A stretch of 64,000 nucleotides of DNA, taken from NCBI GenBank assembly GCA_044226525.1, contig JBGAGV010000012.1, positions 62,001-126,000 on the forward strand, in the 5' to 3' direction. Position 1 is the stretch's first letter. The number at the start of each line of letters is the position of its first letter. Under the pieces are notes generated by a model. The model was not told where the DNA came from. It made no database searches and saw only the letters and a list, made by a program, of their open reading frames with translations. This DNA is from VFJQ01 sp044226525 (GTDB lineage Bacteria; Verrucomicrobiota; Verrucomicrobiia; Chthoniobacterales; Chthoniobacteraceae). Below, piece by piece: positions 35,101 to 43,330 of the stretch. The position numbers were made by a program, and so were the translations under genes.

Positions 35101-37429
35101 CGCCTCGAGAGATCTGCCACCCGTCAAGGCGCTGATCCAGAGCACCGTGAGTAACAACTTCGAGCTGCACGACGTGCCGGACGTATTCGAGGAGTTTTAC
35201 GAACAGAAATTCCTCATCCTCGATCTGCCTTTCCTCGACGCTGTCGGCGGAGCGAACAGTAAACGTTCGATCAGCTTTACCTGCACACTGGCCCCGAGCC
35301 TCGTCGTCACCAACCCCACCACCGGCAAATCGTCTCTTCGTGCGGTCGCGGTGGATGACGAGTTCTTCGGCTTCGGTTTCCTCTCCTGCGACAGCCTGCT
35401 GCGGTTCCAGTTCAGCGGGGGCGCCCGCGCGCGGGTCACCAAGCCCGTGCTCATGAGCAAGCTCAAGGTCGAAGGTCCACCGGACCTCAACCCACCACCC
35501 GCCACCTTCTCCTATCTCGCCACGTTCAAGAACGACGGCGGACTGGATGCGCGCGATTTCGAAGTCTTCGCCGACATCCCAGCCGGCGCGAAAAGCAAGG
35601 GCGGCTTTTTCCGCGACGATAACCTCGCGCGCGTTGGCGGCATCATCAACGAGCCGCCGCTCGACTCCACCAGCGGCACCGTGCGCTGGAAAGTGCCGCG
35701 CGTGGCTCGGGGTGCCCTGGTGCGCTGTGAACTCGTCCTCGCGCCGAACACCGGCACGCTTCAGACCAACACGACCACCACGCCCCTCGCCGGACAGGTG
35801 GCACCATTCTTCCGTTTCCGGGACAGCACCTCGCCAGCGACCCTGCCTGCGGAATTTGCGGTGCGAAAACGGTCGATCTCGCCTTGGGTGCGGCAATTGG
35901 TTTCCGGGGATTTTCGCTCGGCATTTCTCTCCGCCATTCCGCGGATCGCACCTTCGCCGTGGCATCAACTCCAGCGCGGCGGCCCGCTCGCCGCGGCGGT
36001 TCAGCGCACCCAGGGCATCGGCATGGCGACGCACTTCACCCTCACGCCGGGCACACCCGCCGGGCGGGTCAATTTCCTCGTCAAAGCCCCACGCGTCGCG
36101 GTGGCGGAGGGGTTCATCACTTACACGGTGGTGTGCGGCAATGACACCTCGCGAGCCAATGGGGCAGGTGCTCTTTCACTCATCGTCCCCGATGGCACCA
36201 CGGCGGTCGAGGCCACCGCATCCGTGAGTGCCACGCAGCCTTCGCGCATGGCGTCCTTCTTCGACAATGATCGGCGGGTCGCGTGGGGGCTCACGCCCGA
36301 TCCGAACAGCGCCTTCATCGTCACCCTCAAGGTGAAGGTCGATGCCGGGCGCAAGGGCGTCATCTATTCCCCGGGCATCGTGTGTGGCGGCGACCAGTCC
36401 GGTGTCTGGACTGCCAACAAGATCGTCACCGTCATCCGCGAACCCGGCCAGGGCGAGTCCTCGCTGCGCAGCGCTCTGACGAATTCCATGCTCGGGCCGA
36501 CCGCTGAGGAGGTGGCTGCCGACCCCGACTACAATGCCAGCCTCGATGCCTTGATCGCCAACAACGGCGCTGTCATCGGCACGACCGGCCACACGGTCAA
36601 GGTTCTCCCGAGCGGGGCCATCCTGATGGCTCTGGGAGCCGGCAATATTGTCGCGGCCGGCGGTGGGAATATCGCGAATGCCTCGCTCGGCGATGTCGTG
36701 GCTTCCGACGGCAGCGGAATCGTGGCAGGCGGCGGGGGCAACATCGTCGCGGCCGGCGGGGGCAACATCGTGGCCGCCGGTGGCGGAAACGTCGTCGCCA
36801 ACGATGGGATCGGGATTGTCGCCGCCGGCGGGGGCAATCTGATGGGCATCAAGGACGTCTTTGCCAACCTGAACGCGTCGAATCTCCGCAGTGCGATCAC
36901 CGGGCCCGGCCAGCTCCTCGTCGCCGGCGGCGCTGCGCTGGTCGGTCAGGACGGCGCTTCACTCCTCGACAATGTCACCGGCGCCGTCGTTGGGACGCTG
37001 ACCCCCGATCTCTTCGACGTCATCTCCGCTCGCCCGGAAAACCTGGTGAATACCGCCGGCTCTCTCGTGGCCCAGCCCGGCGGGCAGTTGATTGCCGTGA
37101 CCAGAAACATGGCGCTCAAGGCGAGCAGCGGAGTGACCGAGTTGAGCATCGATCCAAACATGCTCGTTGGTCAGGACGGGGCGTCACTGGTCGGCCAGGA
37201 TGGAGCGTCGCTGGTTGGTCAGGATGGCGCGGGCTTGGTTGGCCAAGATGGGGCCGGCCTCGTCGGCCAGGATGGCGCGGGGGTCGTCGCGACCGATGGC
37301 GCAGGCATCCTGGTGCAGGGCAATGGCATCGTTGCTGCCGGTGGCGGAAACGCGCTTGGCCACAACGGGGCGGTGGCACTGCCTTTCAGCGCCCACCCCG
37401 GCTCAACTCCAAAACCGCGGAAGCGGTAA
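32168..37429 (+). CDS. Giant secreted FG-GAP/DUF11-type protein with C-terminal octapeptide repeats
   Basis: 1753-residue protein. Signal peptide at residues 1-38 (LGAICTLAFFAPSAGRA). Next come six FG-GAP/VCBS-like calcium-binding repeats: 'DVNGDGHADIALAD', 'DVNGDGYDDIIAGG', 'DIDDDGDRDIVAAD', 'DMTNDGYIDIAVFG', 'DLTLDGIPEVIMAN', 'DLNKDGKPDIAVGN'. These should form a propeller. The middle has at least four DUF11-like beta domains ('RYFATYENRGAVTANSLRAT', 'FSYLATFKNDGGLDARDF'). The last 270 residues hold octapeptide repeats of two types. ATG 32168 replaces an upstream TTG. It is probably an adhesin or surface-layer protein. No sorting or anchoring signal is recognised. Confidence 0.87.
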   Translation: MNPSRRSVGSKLRHVLARALGAICTLAFFAPSAGRAVTDAEKPTCNIKAFYTQPGPGGSTKFTFVVEASDDVAVRRLQYRASVGGGAPGAFRNYPYVPGTRITYTVNCSAFYIEFRSVDTAGKISPSVARSFVAPFPRKPIPRPEPFFEKVKLFTSGVSEIKDAAAADVNGDGHADIALADFDDKRVRVHLAGGAALNGTQIDLPFSEGPQALAFGRIFGPNGSATNDSRPDLVTTVGTKVRILINNGLDGGNVGFSSSDVVPFILPDSTFYYTVTTGDVNGDGYDDIIAGGVYGFPTFGTVDVILNKGPVSDGMGGFKHGGFEAPVQIQTGLRIEQVLLADIDDDGDRDIVAADNANKIVATLLNQGNGTFASPVEHTTALKPEAITVGDMTNDGYIDIAVFGSDFTGSSTRGGFQLLRNTADPMANFGTFVDAGAKFFLTLPIPNPNVFFPGDIAIADLTLDGIPEVIMANHYNDTIDIYRFAVIRDADTGEFGTFIEEGMDRLTGIDGPMKFAIGDLNKDGKPDIAVGNYSTDQLAIFLNNKGKTDRTNPLSLKIKTTSLSFGSAFNTLPDDEITLDLTYSNDSFNEVTNAVLTCTLPAGIELPQEAPYFSDLNGDDMDDNYGFKLVFSGSDVTAVSWDLGTLGINDGGVKRFKVHVPEETLVGAKIQPFKAKLRTDGGSKTAASRVFKTLSTLAYSVTIDPPTKTTAVPGEVLRYVLRVKNRSLAPAGITDAKRLKYFARDVKAIVNKPDGTAISFAGGGDTPGFVNAADPSVLINRIDAITGATATPPVQPPFQTGPRIAINPRVSDDRQLIGYWLGAMAPGEESFMRFSVQIPYDQAPGALDNLIAYGRFNVTQKAKGNQPEGAANHIIAAPLTIGALAENAPRPILTLSLRQETAGYEQSGIGLITKTAGTVADSTPPATGVPALKTNQIRYFATYENRGAVTANSLRATFSIPNGTKLDKNSVVINGAKVASRDLPPVKALIQSTVSNNFELHDVPDVFEEFYEQKFLILDLPFLDAVGGANSKRSISFTCTLAPSLVVTNPTTGKSSLRAVAVDDEFFGFGFLSCDSLLRFQFSGGARARVTKPVLMSKLKVEGPPDLNPPPATFSYLATFKNDGGLDARDFEVFADIPAGAKSKGGFFRDDNLARVGGIINEPPLDSTSGTVRWKVPRVARGALVRCELVLAPNTGTLQTNTTTTPLAGQVAPFFRFRDSTSPATLPAEFAVRKRSISPWVRQLVSGDFRSAFLSAIPRIAPSPWHQLQRGGPLAAAVQRTQGIGMATHFTLTPGTPAGRVNFLVKAPRVAVAEGFITYTVVCGNDTSRANGAGALSLIVPDGTTAVEATASVSATQPSRMASFFDNDRRVAWGLTPDPNSAFIVTLKVKVDAGRKGVIYSPGIVCGGDQSGVWTANKIVTVIREPGQGESSLRSALTNSMLGPTAEEVAADPDYNASLDALIANNGAVIGTTGHTVKVLPSGAILMALGAGNIVAAGGGNIANASLGDVVASDGSGIVAGGGGNIVAAGGGNIVAAGGGNVVANDGIGIVAAGGGNLMGIKDVFANLNASNLRSAITGPGQLLVAGGAALVGQDGASLLDNVTGAVVGTLTPDLFDVISARPENLVNTAGSLVAQPGGQLIAVTRNMALKASSGVTELSIDPNMLVGQDGASLVGQDGASLVGQDGAGLVGQDGAGLVGQDGAGVVATDGAGILVQGNGIVAAGGGNALGHNGAVALPFSAHPGSTPKPRKR
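36635..36840 (+). repeat. Octapeptide repeats, type 1 (NIVAAGGG)
   Basis: Coding repeat inside the giant protein with a 24-base period. Units are NIVAAGGG, NIVAAGGG, NVVANDGI and GIVAAGGG, plus looser VVASDGSG and IVAGGGGN. The DNA copies are near-identical ('aacatcgtcgcggccggcgg'-like), so recent expansion is likely. Confidence 0.85.
37166..37285 (+). repeat. Octapeptide repeats, type 2 (VGQDGASL), five perfect-length copies
   Basis: Five tandem 24-base units in frame: VGQDGASL twice, VGQDGAGL twice and VGQDGAGV, followed by the variant VATDGAGI. A single copy also occurs near 36940. Changes between copies are mostly at third codon positions, showing selection on the peptide. Confidence 0.9.
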
Positions 37430-37440
37430 CGGCGGTCTGC

Positions 37441-37452
37441 TCGAAGCTTCGA
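37441..37452. terminator. 12-base perfect palindrome between convergent genes
   Basis: TCGAAGCTTCGA lies in the 41-base gap between the giant protein (ends 37429) and the convergent kinase (ends 37471). It could be the base of a bidirectional terminator, but there is no loop or T-run, so the role is weakly supported. Confidence 0.25.
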
Positions 37453-37470
37453 ACCAAAACGAACTCGCTT

Positions 37471-38403
37471 CTATCGCCCCGCGAGCAGTGCTCGGAGCGA
37501 CTCCGAATCTGCCACGCGTTTCAGCACTTCCTGAAGCCTCTCCAACGCCGTCGGGATGTGCTGAAGGAACTGCGTGCGTTTGTCGAGGTGCCCCAGTTTC
37601 CCATAAGCGCCAAGCGCCTGCATGAGCCGCTGCATTGCGCACAGGTCGTAGATACGCAGGAATTCCGCATCGTGATCGCGCCCGGGGCCCAGCAAACCGC
37701 TGAGGTAATGGGCGAGCAGGTCGTCGCGTTCGGCGACCGTCAGATTTACGTAGGGATCGAGCAGTAGGGAGGCGAGATCGTATTGCGCGAGGCCGGGACG
37801 CAGTCCCTGGAAGTCGATCAGACAAACCTCCCCCGCGCGGACGATCACGTTCTGGCTCTGGAAATCGCGATGCACCAGGCAGCGCGGCAATGACGCCAAC
37901 TCGTCGGCGATTTCGTGGAGTCGTGTGCACTCAACCGGCGCGGTGTGTCCGAAATGCCGCCCCAGGCAATGCTCGATGAAATACTCCTGCTCCCACCGAT
38001 ACAACGCCGCATCGAATTGCTGCTGAAGCTGGAGCTTTTCCAGCCCCGCCGCCTTGTGCGCCTGCGTATGCAGCAGGAGCGCCTGGTCCAGCGTGCGCTG
38101 ATAAAGCGCCCGACGCTGTGGCCATGAATCCGTGCGGTGCGACCACAAATCGTTGTCCCCCGCATCCTCCATCACGATCAAACCCTCCTCTTCGTCGTGG
38201 AAATACACCGCCGGCACCCGAACCCCGACGCCTTCGAGAAAACGCGCGATCGCCACGTAGTGCCGGTTCTCCGGACGATCCTCCCCATAACGCACGAAGA
38301 TCACCGTGCGATCACCCACGCGCATGCGCCAGAATTTGCGGCCCGAGCCGCCTTTGTCGATGAAGGCGACGGATACGGGAGTGCGGTCGGATTCGGTAAG
38401 CAT
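37471..38403 (-). CDS. APH-fold sugar/amino-sugar kinase (AmgK-like)
   Basis: 310-residue phosphotransferase. The N-lobe has 'GGSGRKFWRMRVGDRTVIFV' (nucleotide loop) and 'GLIVMEDAGDNDLW'. The catalytic motif is 'CLVHRDFQSQNVIV' (H-x-D-x4-N), followed by 'VCLIDFQGLRPGLAQYDLASLLLDPY', the pattern of the AmgK cell-wall sugar kinases and related enzymes. So a recycled amino sugar or similar is the probable substrate. ATG 38403 is chosen, but conserved-looking 'KKSIRQLA' just upstream in frame leaves a longer non-ATG start open. Upstream is a TPR gene, 113 bases away. Confidence 0.8.
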   Translation of the reverse strand: MLTESDRTPVSVAFIDKGGSGRKFWRMRVGDRTVIFVRYGEDRPENRHYVAIARFLEGVGVRVPAVYFHDEEEGLIVMEDAGDNDLWSHRTDSWPQRRALYQRTLDQALLLHTQAHKAAGLEKLQLQQQFDAALYRWEQEYFIEHCLGRHFGHTAPVECTRLHEIADELASLPRCLVHRDFQSQNVIVRAGEVCLIDFQGLRPGLAQYDLASLLLDPYVNLTVAERDDLLAHYLSGLLGPGRDHDAEFLRIYDLCAMQRLMQALGAYGKLGHLDKRTQFLQHIPTALERLQEVLKRVADSESLRALLAGR

Positions 38404-38516
38404 GAACGCCAACTGTCGAATGCTCTTCTTCTGCTGTCCAGACTCTGTAACTCCGCTCTCCAGAGTCGAACCGGCCAGGCTGCGCGAACCGCAACGCCCG
38501 GCTCTGGAGACCCGGG

Positions 38517-39305
38517 CTACCGCCGCGCCACGCCCGTCCCCCCGGACCGGTCCGGCTTGGATGCTTCCAGCGCCAGCTTCGCTTCCTTTTGGTAAGCCTC
38601 GTCCTGCGTATCCATCGGTCGGATCCCGAGCACGTTTTGCCACTCCTGCGCCGCACGATCGGCCTGACCGAGATCGCGATACGCGTGCGCCAGTTCCGCG
38701 TGATGCATCAACCGTTGCGGTGCGAGTTCGATCGCTTTCTTAAAGCACCTCACCGCCTCCTCGTTGCTCGCCGGGGGCAGCCCACCGTAGACCCAGTTGG
38801 CGACCGCTTTCAACACGCTGTTGAGGTTGGCGACACCGGCATTCCATCGACCGAGGACGTGCCACGCAAAATCATCCCTCGGATCGAGTTCGATCGACCG
38901 CAGCGCTTCGTCGCGGATCACCTTCGCATATTCCATCTTCGTCTTGTTGCCGACGAAGTCGGTCATCTTGCCGTAGCAGATGGAAAGATTCAGGTGGCCC
39001 TTCGCGTTCGTCGCGTCCTTTGCCACCGCGCGCTTCGCGTAGTCGAGGGCTTTCTCCGCGAAAATCTTCGCTTCGTCCTTCGCCTTCGCCGCATCGACGA
39101 GGTCGGTGTATTGCTTCGACATACGGAGCAGCACGCCGAAATTCTGCGGTTCAATCGCTTCCGCTTTCTGAAACGCGGCGAGGGCTGCCTTGGTCTCGTG
39201 CCGGGCGTCGCTCGCATCGCCCTGCTGGACGAATCCCGCGACGCGCGGATCCTCAGCCAGAAGCTGGCCGGCACACAAAGCGGCGAGCAGCGCGGGAAGT
39301 TTCAC
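38517..39305 (-). CDS. Secreted TPR-repeat protein
   Basis: 262-residue protein starting with GTG. The N-terminus 'MKLPALLAALCAGQLLAEDP' looks like a signal peptide. The rest is helical with TPR-like A/G/A spacing: 'ARHETKAALAAFQKAEAIEP', 'AEKALDYAKRAVAKD', 'AVRCFKKAIELAPQRLMHHAELAHAYRDLG'. About five repeats are seen. It resembles periplasmic/mitochondrial RMD-type TPR proteins. Role is probably protein-protein contact in the periplasm. Confidence 0.75.
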   Translation of the reverse strand: MKLPALLAALCAGQLLAEDPRVAGFVQQGDASDARHETKAALAAFQKAEAIEPQNFGVLLRMSKQYTDLVDAAKAKDEAKIFAEKALDYAKRAVAKDATNAKGHLNLSICYGKMTDFVGNKTKMEYAKVIRDEALRSIELDPRDDFAWHVLGRWNAGVANLNSVLKAVANWVYGGLPPASNEEAVRCFKKAIELAPQRLMHHAELAHAYRDLGQADRAAQEWQNVLGIRPMDTQDEAYQKEAKLALEASKPDRSGGTGVARR

Positions 39306-39394
39306 TGACGTTCATGGAAGCAGAAAACACCCGCACTGTCGCGGACCGTTTTGTGAAAATTTCCTACCGTCTTGTTACTCGGCCCCGCCCTCTC

Positions 39395-40807
39395 TCATGG
39401 TTGCGTGCGGGGAGGGATTTGCTTGAGCAGCCCTTTCATTTCCGCAACGACGCTCGCAAAGGCTGGATCGTTCGCAAAGTTCTTCATCTCGTGCGGATCG
39501 GCGTTTTCGTCGAAGAGCATGGCTCCGCCGTTTTCGCCCTCGTATTCCGCGTAACGCCAGCGCTCGGTGCGCACGGCCTGCCCGTAGCCATTCGCGGCGC
39601 TCACGGTGAAAGCAGGACGATTCCATTCCGCCTGCGGATCGCTTAGCAGTGGCAGGAAGCTGTGCCCCTCGAGGCCTGGCACCGCCGGGAGCCCGCACGC
39701 TTCGGCTAGGGTAGGGTAAAGATCGACAAACTCGACCACGCGCGGGCTGACCTTGCCGTTTCCGGCGGCCTGCGGCATCCGGATGAGCAGCGGCACGCGC
39801 GTGCCGACTTCGAAAAGCGACGCGTGCTTCGACCATTTCCCCTTCTCACCAAGGTGGTAGCCGTGGTCGCCCCAGAAGACGACCAGCGTCTTTTCCGCGA
39901 GCCCCAGCCGCTGGAGCGCGTCGAGCACACGGCCGACATTCCAGTCCACCCACGAACCCGCGGCGCGATACGCCTGGATCATCTGGCGCGCTTCATCCGG
40001 TGTGGCAGTTCGATTGATGAACAGGTCGCCACTTCGCGCCGGAATACTCGCCAGCGGAAATCCCGCGGGGGCACCTGGCCTCAGTGCGAAGTCCGGCGGC
40101 AGCTCGATTTTCGCCGGATCGTGCAGGTCGAAGAAACGCTTCGGCGCGGTGGGTGGGCTGTGCGGTTTCGTAAAGCCAACTGCGATGAAAAATGGCTGAT
40201 TCTGATGCTGTTCGAGCATTTTGATGCCATTGAGCGCCGCATAGTAATCGGGATGATCCTCGCCGTCGCCGTCGAGCACGACGATTCGATCCGAAAGCGC
40301 CGGGTCCTGCCGCACGCGCTTCTGCCCGGGCGCAGGCGTCGCGGGCTTCCAGCCCGGAGGTGGTTTGATTCCGCGGCCTGGCGGGACGCGTGCCGACATC
40401 ACCTCGGTCCATGCGTTCCGATCGTCGTAGCCTCCATGGAAAATTTTACCCGTCGCACCGACGTAGTATCCGTGGTCCTTGAAGTGCTGCGGCAGAGTTA
40501 CCCAGTCGGGATGCGCCGTGCGAAAATTCACGTCGTTGTTCATGACACCCGTGGTCGTCGGGTAACGCCCGGTGAGCAGCGACGTCCGCGACGGATTGCA
40601 CAAAGGGAACTGGCAATACGCGCGCTCGAACTGCACTCCGCTGGCGGCCAGCTTGTCGAGATTGGGCGTTACCGTGCCCGGGGTCTTGTAACAGCCGTGC
40701 TCGACCCGCCAGTCGTCGCTGGCGATGAAGAGCACGTTGAGTTTCTCCGCGGCCACGAGGTGCGCCGATGCAGCGAACATCACAAGGAGGGACAGCAGAT
40801 GCTTCAT
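39395..40807 (-). CDS. Secreted sulfatase (iduronate-2-sulfatase-like)
   Basis: 470-residue type I sulfatase with signal peptide (MKHLLSLLVMFAASAHLVAA). The formylglycine motif is Cys70 in 'LCNPSRTSLLTGR' (C-x-P-S-R). Metal ligands are seen in 'FIASDDW' and 'VVFWGDHGYHLGEKG'. It would need a formylglycine-generating enzyme, not encoded here. The layout matches iduronate-2-sulfatase-like members (S1_7 style) common in Verrucomicrobiota and Planctomycetota, which desulfate polysaccharides in the periplasm. It is divergent from the MFS gene at 40908. A second, similar sulfatase is at 49123. Confidence 0.92.
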   Translation of the reverse strand: MKHLLSLLVMFAASAHLVAAEKLNVLFIASDDWRVEHGCYKTPGTVTPNLDKLAASGVQFERAYCQFPLCNPSRTSLLTGRYPTTTGVMNNDVNFRTAHPDWVTLPQHFKDHGYYVGATGKIFHGGYDDRNAWTEVMSARVPPGRGIKPPPGWKPATPAPGQKRVRQDPALSDRIVVLDGDGEDHPDYYAALNGIKMLEQHQNQPFFIAVGFTKPHSPPTAPKRFFDLHDPAKIELPPDFALRPGAPAGFPLASIPARSGDLFINRTATPDEARQMIQAYRAAGSWVDWNVGRVLDALQRLGLAEKTLVVFWGDHGYHLGEKGKWSKHASLFEVGTRVPLLIRMPQAAGNGKVSPRVVEFVDLYPTLAEACGLPAVPGLEGHSFLPLLSDPQAEWNRPAFTVSAANGYGQAVRTERWRYAEYEGENGGAMLFDENADPHEMKNFANDPAFASVVAEMKGLLKQIPPRTQP

Positions 40808-40907
40808 GGGGAGGAAGAGACTGCCGCTCCGATTCGCCTGTCGCCAACTACCAAATTCCACGGGAGCTCTGGCTTGCCAGGGTCCGGCCAGCATTCCACA
40901 AAGCCCC

Positions 40908-42185
40908 ATGCCCCCCACCTCGAAACACTCCGTTGGTCGCGTCGTGCTCGCCAGCTTCATTGGCACGACGATCGAGTGGTATGACTTCTTTCTTTATGGC
41001 ACCGCGGCCGCCCTCGTTTTCAACAAGCTCTTCTTCCCCACGATCGATCCGCTCGCCGGCACCATGGCCGCCTTTGCGACGAATGCTGTCGGCTTCTTCG
41101 CACGTCCTGTCGGCGGCATCGTCTTCGGTCACTTCGGCGATCGGATCGGGCGCAAGACGATGCTCATCACCACGCTCATGCTCATGGGCTGCGCGACGTT
41201 CTGCATCGGCCTGCTGCCGACCTACGAAAAAGCCGGCGTGCTCGCGCCTGCGCTGCTGGTGCTGCTGCGCTTCATTCAAGGTTTCGGCGTCGGCGGCGAA
41301 TGGGGCGGCGCAGTGCTGATGGCCGTCGAGCACGGCGGCGGCGACCGGCGCGGTTTCCGCGGAAGCTGGGTGCAAGCTGGCGTCCCGGCGGGCCTGCTCA
41401 TCGCCAACGCGGTGTTCAGCATTTTCTCCGCGATGCCCGAGGCGCAGTTCCTCGCGTGGGGCTGGCGAGTTCCGTTTCTGCTCGGGCTGCTGCTCACGGG
41501 CGTCGGCTACTTTATCCGCCTCGCCGTGATGGAAAGTCCCGTCTTCGCTGCCGCGAAAGTCGAACGCAAATCCGCTGCGCCGCCGATTTTCGAAGTGCTA
41601 CGACGCCACCCTCGCAATGTGCTTATTGCGATGGGGGCGCGCTTCGCGGAGAACGCATTCTTCTACATCTTCACTGTCGTCGTGCTCAGTTACGCGACGG
41701 AACGGCTCGGCCTCGCGAAGTCCACGCTGCTCCAAGGCGTGCTGCTCGGTTCCGCGGTGCAGTTCATCCTCATCCCCGCCTTCGGCGCGCTGTCCGATCG
41801 CGTCGGAAGACGCCCGGTTTATCTCGGCGGCACGCTTTTCCTCGCCGCGTTCGCGTTCCCATTTTTCTGGCTCGTCGATACAAAAGCGACGCCGCTCATC
41901 TGGCTCGCGATCGTCATCGGGCTCATCGGCCACTCCGCACTCTACGGCCCGCAAGCTGCATTCTTTTCCGAGCTTTTCGGCACCAACGTTCGTTACACCG
42001 GTGCCTCGCTCGGCTATCAACTGGCCTCTCCCCTCGCCGGCGGCCTCGCCCCGCTCATCGCCACCGCGCTGCTGAAATGGTCCGGCGGCGAGCCGTGGCC
42101 CGTCGCACTCTACCTCGTCGCGACCGCACTCATCACCCTCTCCGCTGTCTGGCTCGCCGCAGAGACAAGCCGCAGCGAACTCTAG
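40908..42185 (+). CDS. MFS transporter, metabolite:H+ symporter type
   Basis: 425-residue major-facilitator protein with 12 predicted helices. The MHS-subfamily start 'ASFIGTTIEWYDFFLYGTAAALV' is clear, and the loop 2-3 motif 'GHFGDRIGRKTML' and its repeat 'GALSDRVGRRPVY' are both present. The family takes up small organic acids such as alpha-ketoglutarate, shikimate or proline/betaine with protons. The stop overlaps that of the convergent thiolase by four bases (CTAG). Neighbouring acyl-CoA genes fit an organic acid substrate. Confidence 0.9.
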   Translation: MPPTSKHSVGRVVLASFIGTTIEWYDFFLYGTAAALVFNKLFFPTIDPLAGTMAAFATNAVGFFARPVGGIVFGHFGDRIGRKTMLITTLMLMGCATFCIGLLPTYEKAGVLAPALLVLLRFIQGFGVGGEWGGAVLMAVEHGGGDRRGFRGSWVQAGVPAGLLIANAVFSIFSAMPEAQFLAWGWRVPFLLGLLLTGVGYFIRLAVMESPVFAAAKVERKSAAPPIFEVLRRHPRNVLIAMGARFAENAFFYIFTVVVLSYATERLGLAKSTLLQGVLLGSAVQFILIPAFGALSDRVGRRPVYLGGTLFLAAFAFPFFWLVDTKATPLIWLAIVIGLIGHSALYGPQAAFFSELFGTNVRYTGASLGYQLASPLAGGLAPLIATALLKWSGGEPWPVALYLVATALITLSAVWLAAETSRSEL

Positions 42186-43330
42186 CGTTCGATCGCCAGC
42201 GCGATTCCCATCCCCCCGCCGACGCACAGCGACGCGATGCCGCGCTTGCCGCCGGGGTCTTCCAGCAAGTGGAGAAGCGTCGCAAGCACCCGCGCACCAC
42301 TCGCGCCAATCGGGTGGCCAAGGGCAATGGCCCCGCCACGCTGATTCACTTTCGCCGGATCGAGCCGAAGCTCGCGCATACAACCGAGCGCCTGGGCAGC
42401 GAACGCCTCGTTGATTTCGACCACATCCACCGTATCGAGCTGCCAATCAGTCTCGGCGCACAGTTTTCGGATCGCGCCGACCGGGCCAAGGCCCATCGTC
42501 GCCGGGTCGCATCCGACCGCGGTCGCAGCAACGATCCGAGCGCGCGAGGTGAGTTGATGTTGCTGAAGGGCGGCTTCACTTGCGATCAACCCCAGCGCAG
42601 CACCGTCATTGATCCCGGACGCATTCCCCGCGGTAACGGTGCCATTGGAACGAAACGACGGCTTGAGCGAGGCGAGTTTCTCCAGCGTGGTGTCGGCCCG
42701 CGGATGTTCGTCGACTTCCAAGCCACCGACCGGCACGATTTCGCGCTGGAACGAACTCCGGCTGGCGGCGGCACGTTGCTGGCTGAGCAGCGCGAAACGG
42801 TCCTGATCCTCGCGGCTGATTTGCAACTGCTCCGCGATGCGTTCCGCCGTTTCGCCCATGCCGATCTTCAGCACCGGATCACTGAGACCATCGGTGAAAA
42901 TCGCATCGGCGAGCGAGGCGTCGCCGAGTTTGCGTCCCCAGCGCAGATCCTGGTCATAATGAGGCGCGCGGCTCATTGATTCCACGCCCCCCGCCAGCAC
43001 CAGCGAGGCTTCCCCGGTCGCAATGGCCGAAGCCGCCAGCGCGAGGGCCTTGAGCCCCGACGCACACGCCATGTTCACCGTAAAGGCGGGAGTCGCCTGC
43101 GGCAGACCGAGGCGCAGTCCCACCTGTCGCGCGACATTCATCCCGGCCCCTGCCTGCAACACCTGCCCCATGATCACCTGGTCGATCTGTGCCTTCAGCG
43201 CAGCCGGGACCACGGCCTCCGCGACGGGAAGCGCGAGATCGGCTGGCGCGAGCGTCTTCAGGCTGCCGCCAAATCGGCCAATGGGTGAGCGGCGAACATC
43301 GACGAGATAAATGGGCTGGGAAAAAATCAT
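42182..43330 (-). CDS. Thiolase (acetyl-CoA C-acetyltransferase)
   Basis: 382-residue thiolase. The acyl-accepting Cys89 is in 'VNMACASGLKAL', the His of the active site in 'GHPIGASGARV', and the C-terminal Cys in 'LCVGGGMGIA'. It cleaves acetoacetyl-CoA to two acetyl-CoA or makes the reverse condensation. ATG 43330 overlaps the stop of the CoA-transferase gene (ATGA). Last gene of the operon that starts at 48940. With the CoA-transferase and reductase it forms an acetoacetate/3-hydroxybutyrate-type route. Confidence 0.92.
   Translation of the reverse strand: MIFSQPIYLVDVRRSPIGRFGGSLKTLAPADLALPVAEAVVPAALKAQIDQVIMGQVLQAGAGMNVARQVGLRLGLPQATPAFTVNMACASGLKALALAASAIATGEASLVLAGGVESMSRAPHYDQDLRWGRKLGDASLADAIFTDGLSDPVLKIGMGETAERIAEQLQISREDQDRFALLSQQRAAASRSSFQREIVPVGGLEVDEHPRADTTLEKLASLKPSFRSNGTVTAGNASGINDGAALGLIASEAALQQHQLTSRARIVAATAVGCDPATMGLGPVGAIRKLCAETDWQLDTVDVVEINEAFAAQALGCMRELRLDPAKVNQRGGAIALGHPIGASGARVLATLLHLLEDPGGKRGIASLCVGGGMGIALAIER

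Noticed and set aside
34085..36034. 649-codon open frame on the minus strand
   Set aside because: Lies opposite the DUF11-like part of the giant protein and shows no domain features.
37166..37285. Regular 24-base repeats considered as a CRISPR array
   Set aside because: Units are directly tandem without spacers and are in frame as VGQDGASL octapeptides of the giant protein.
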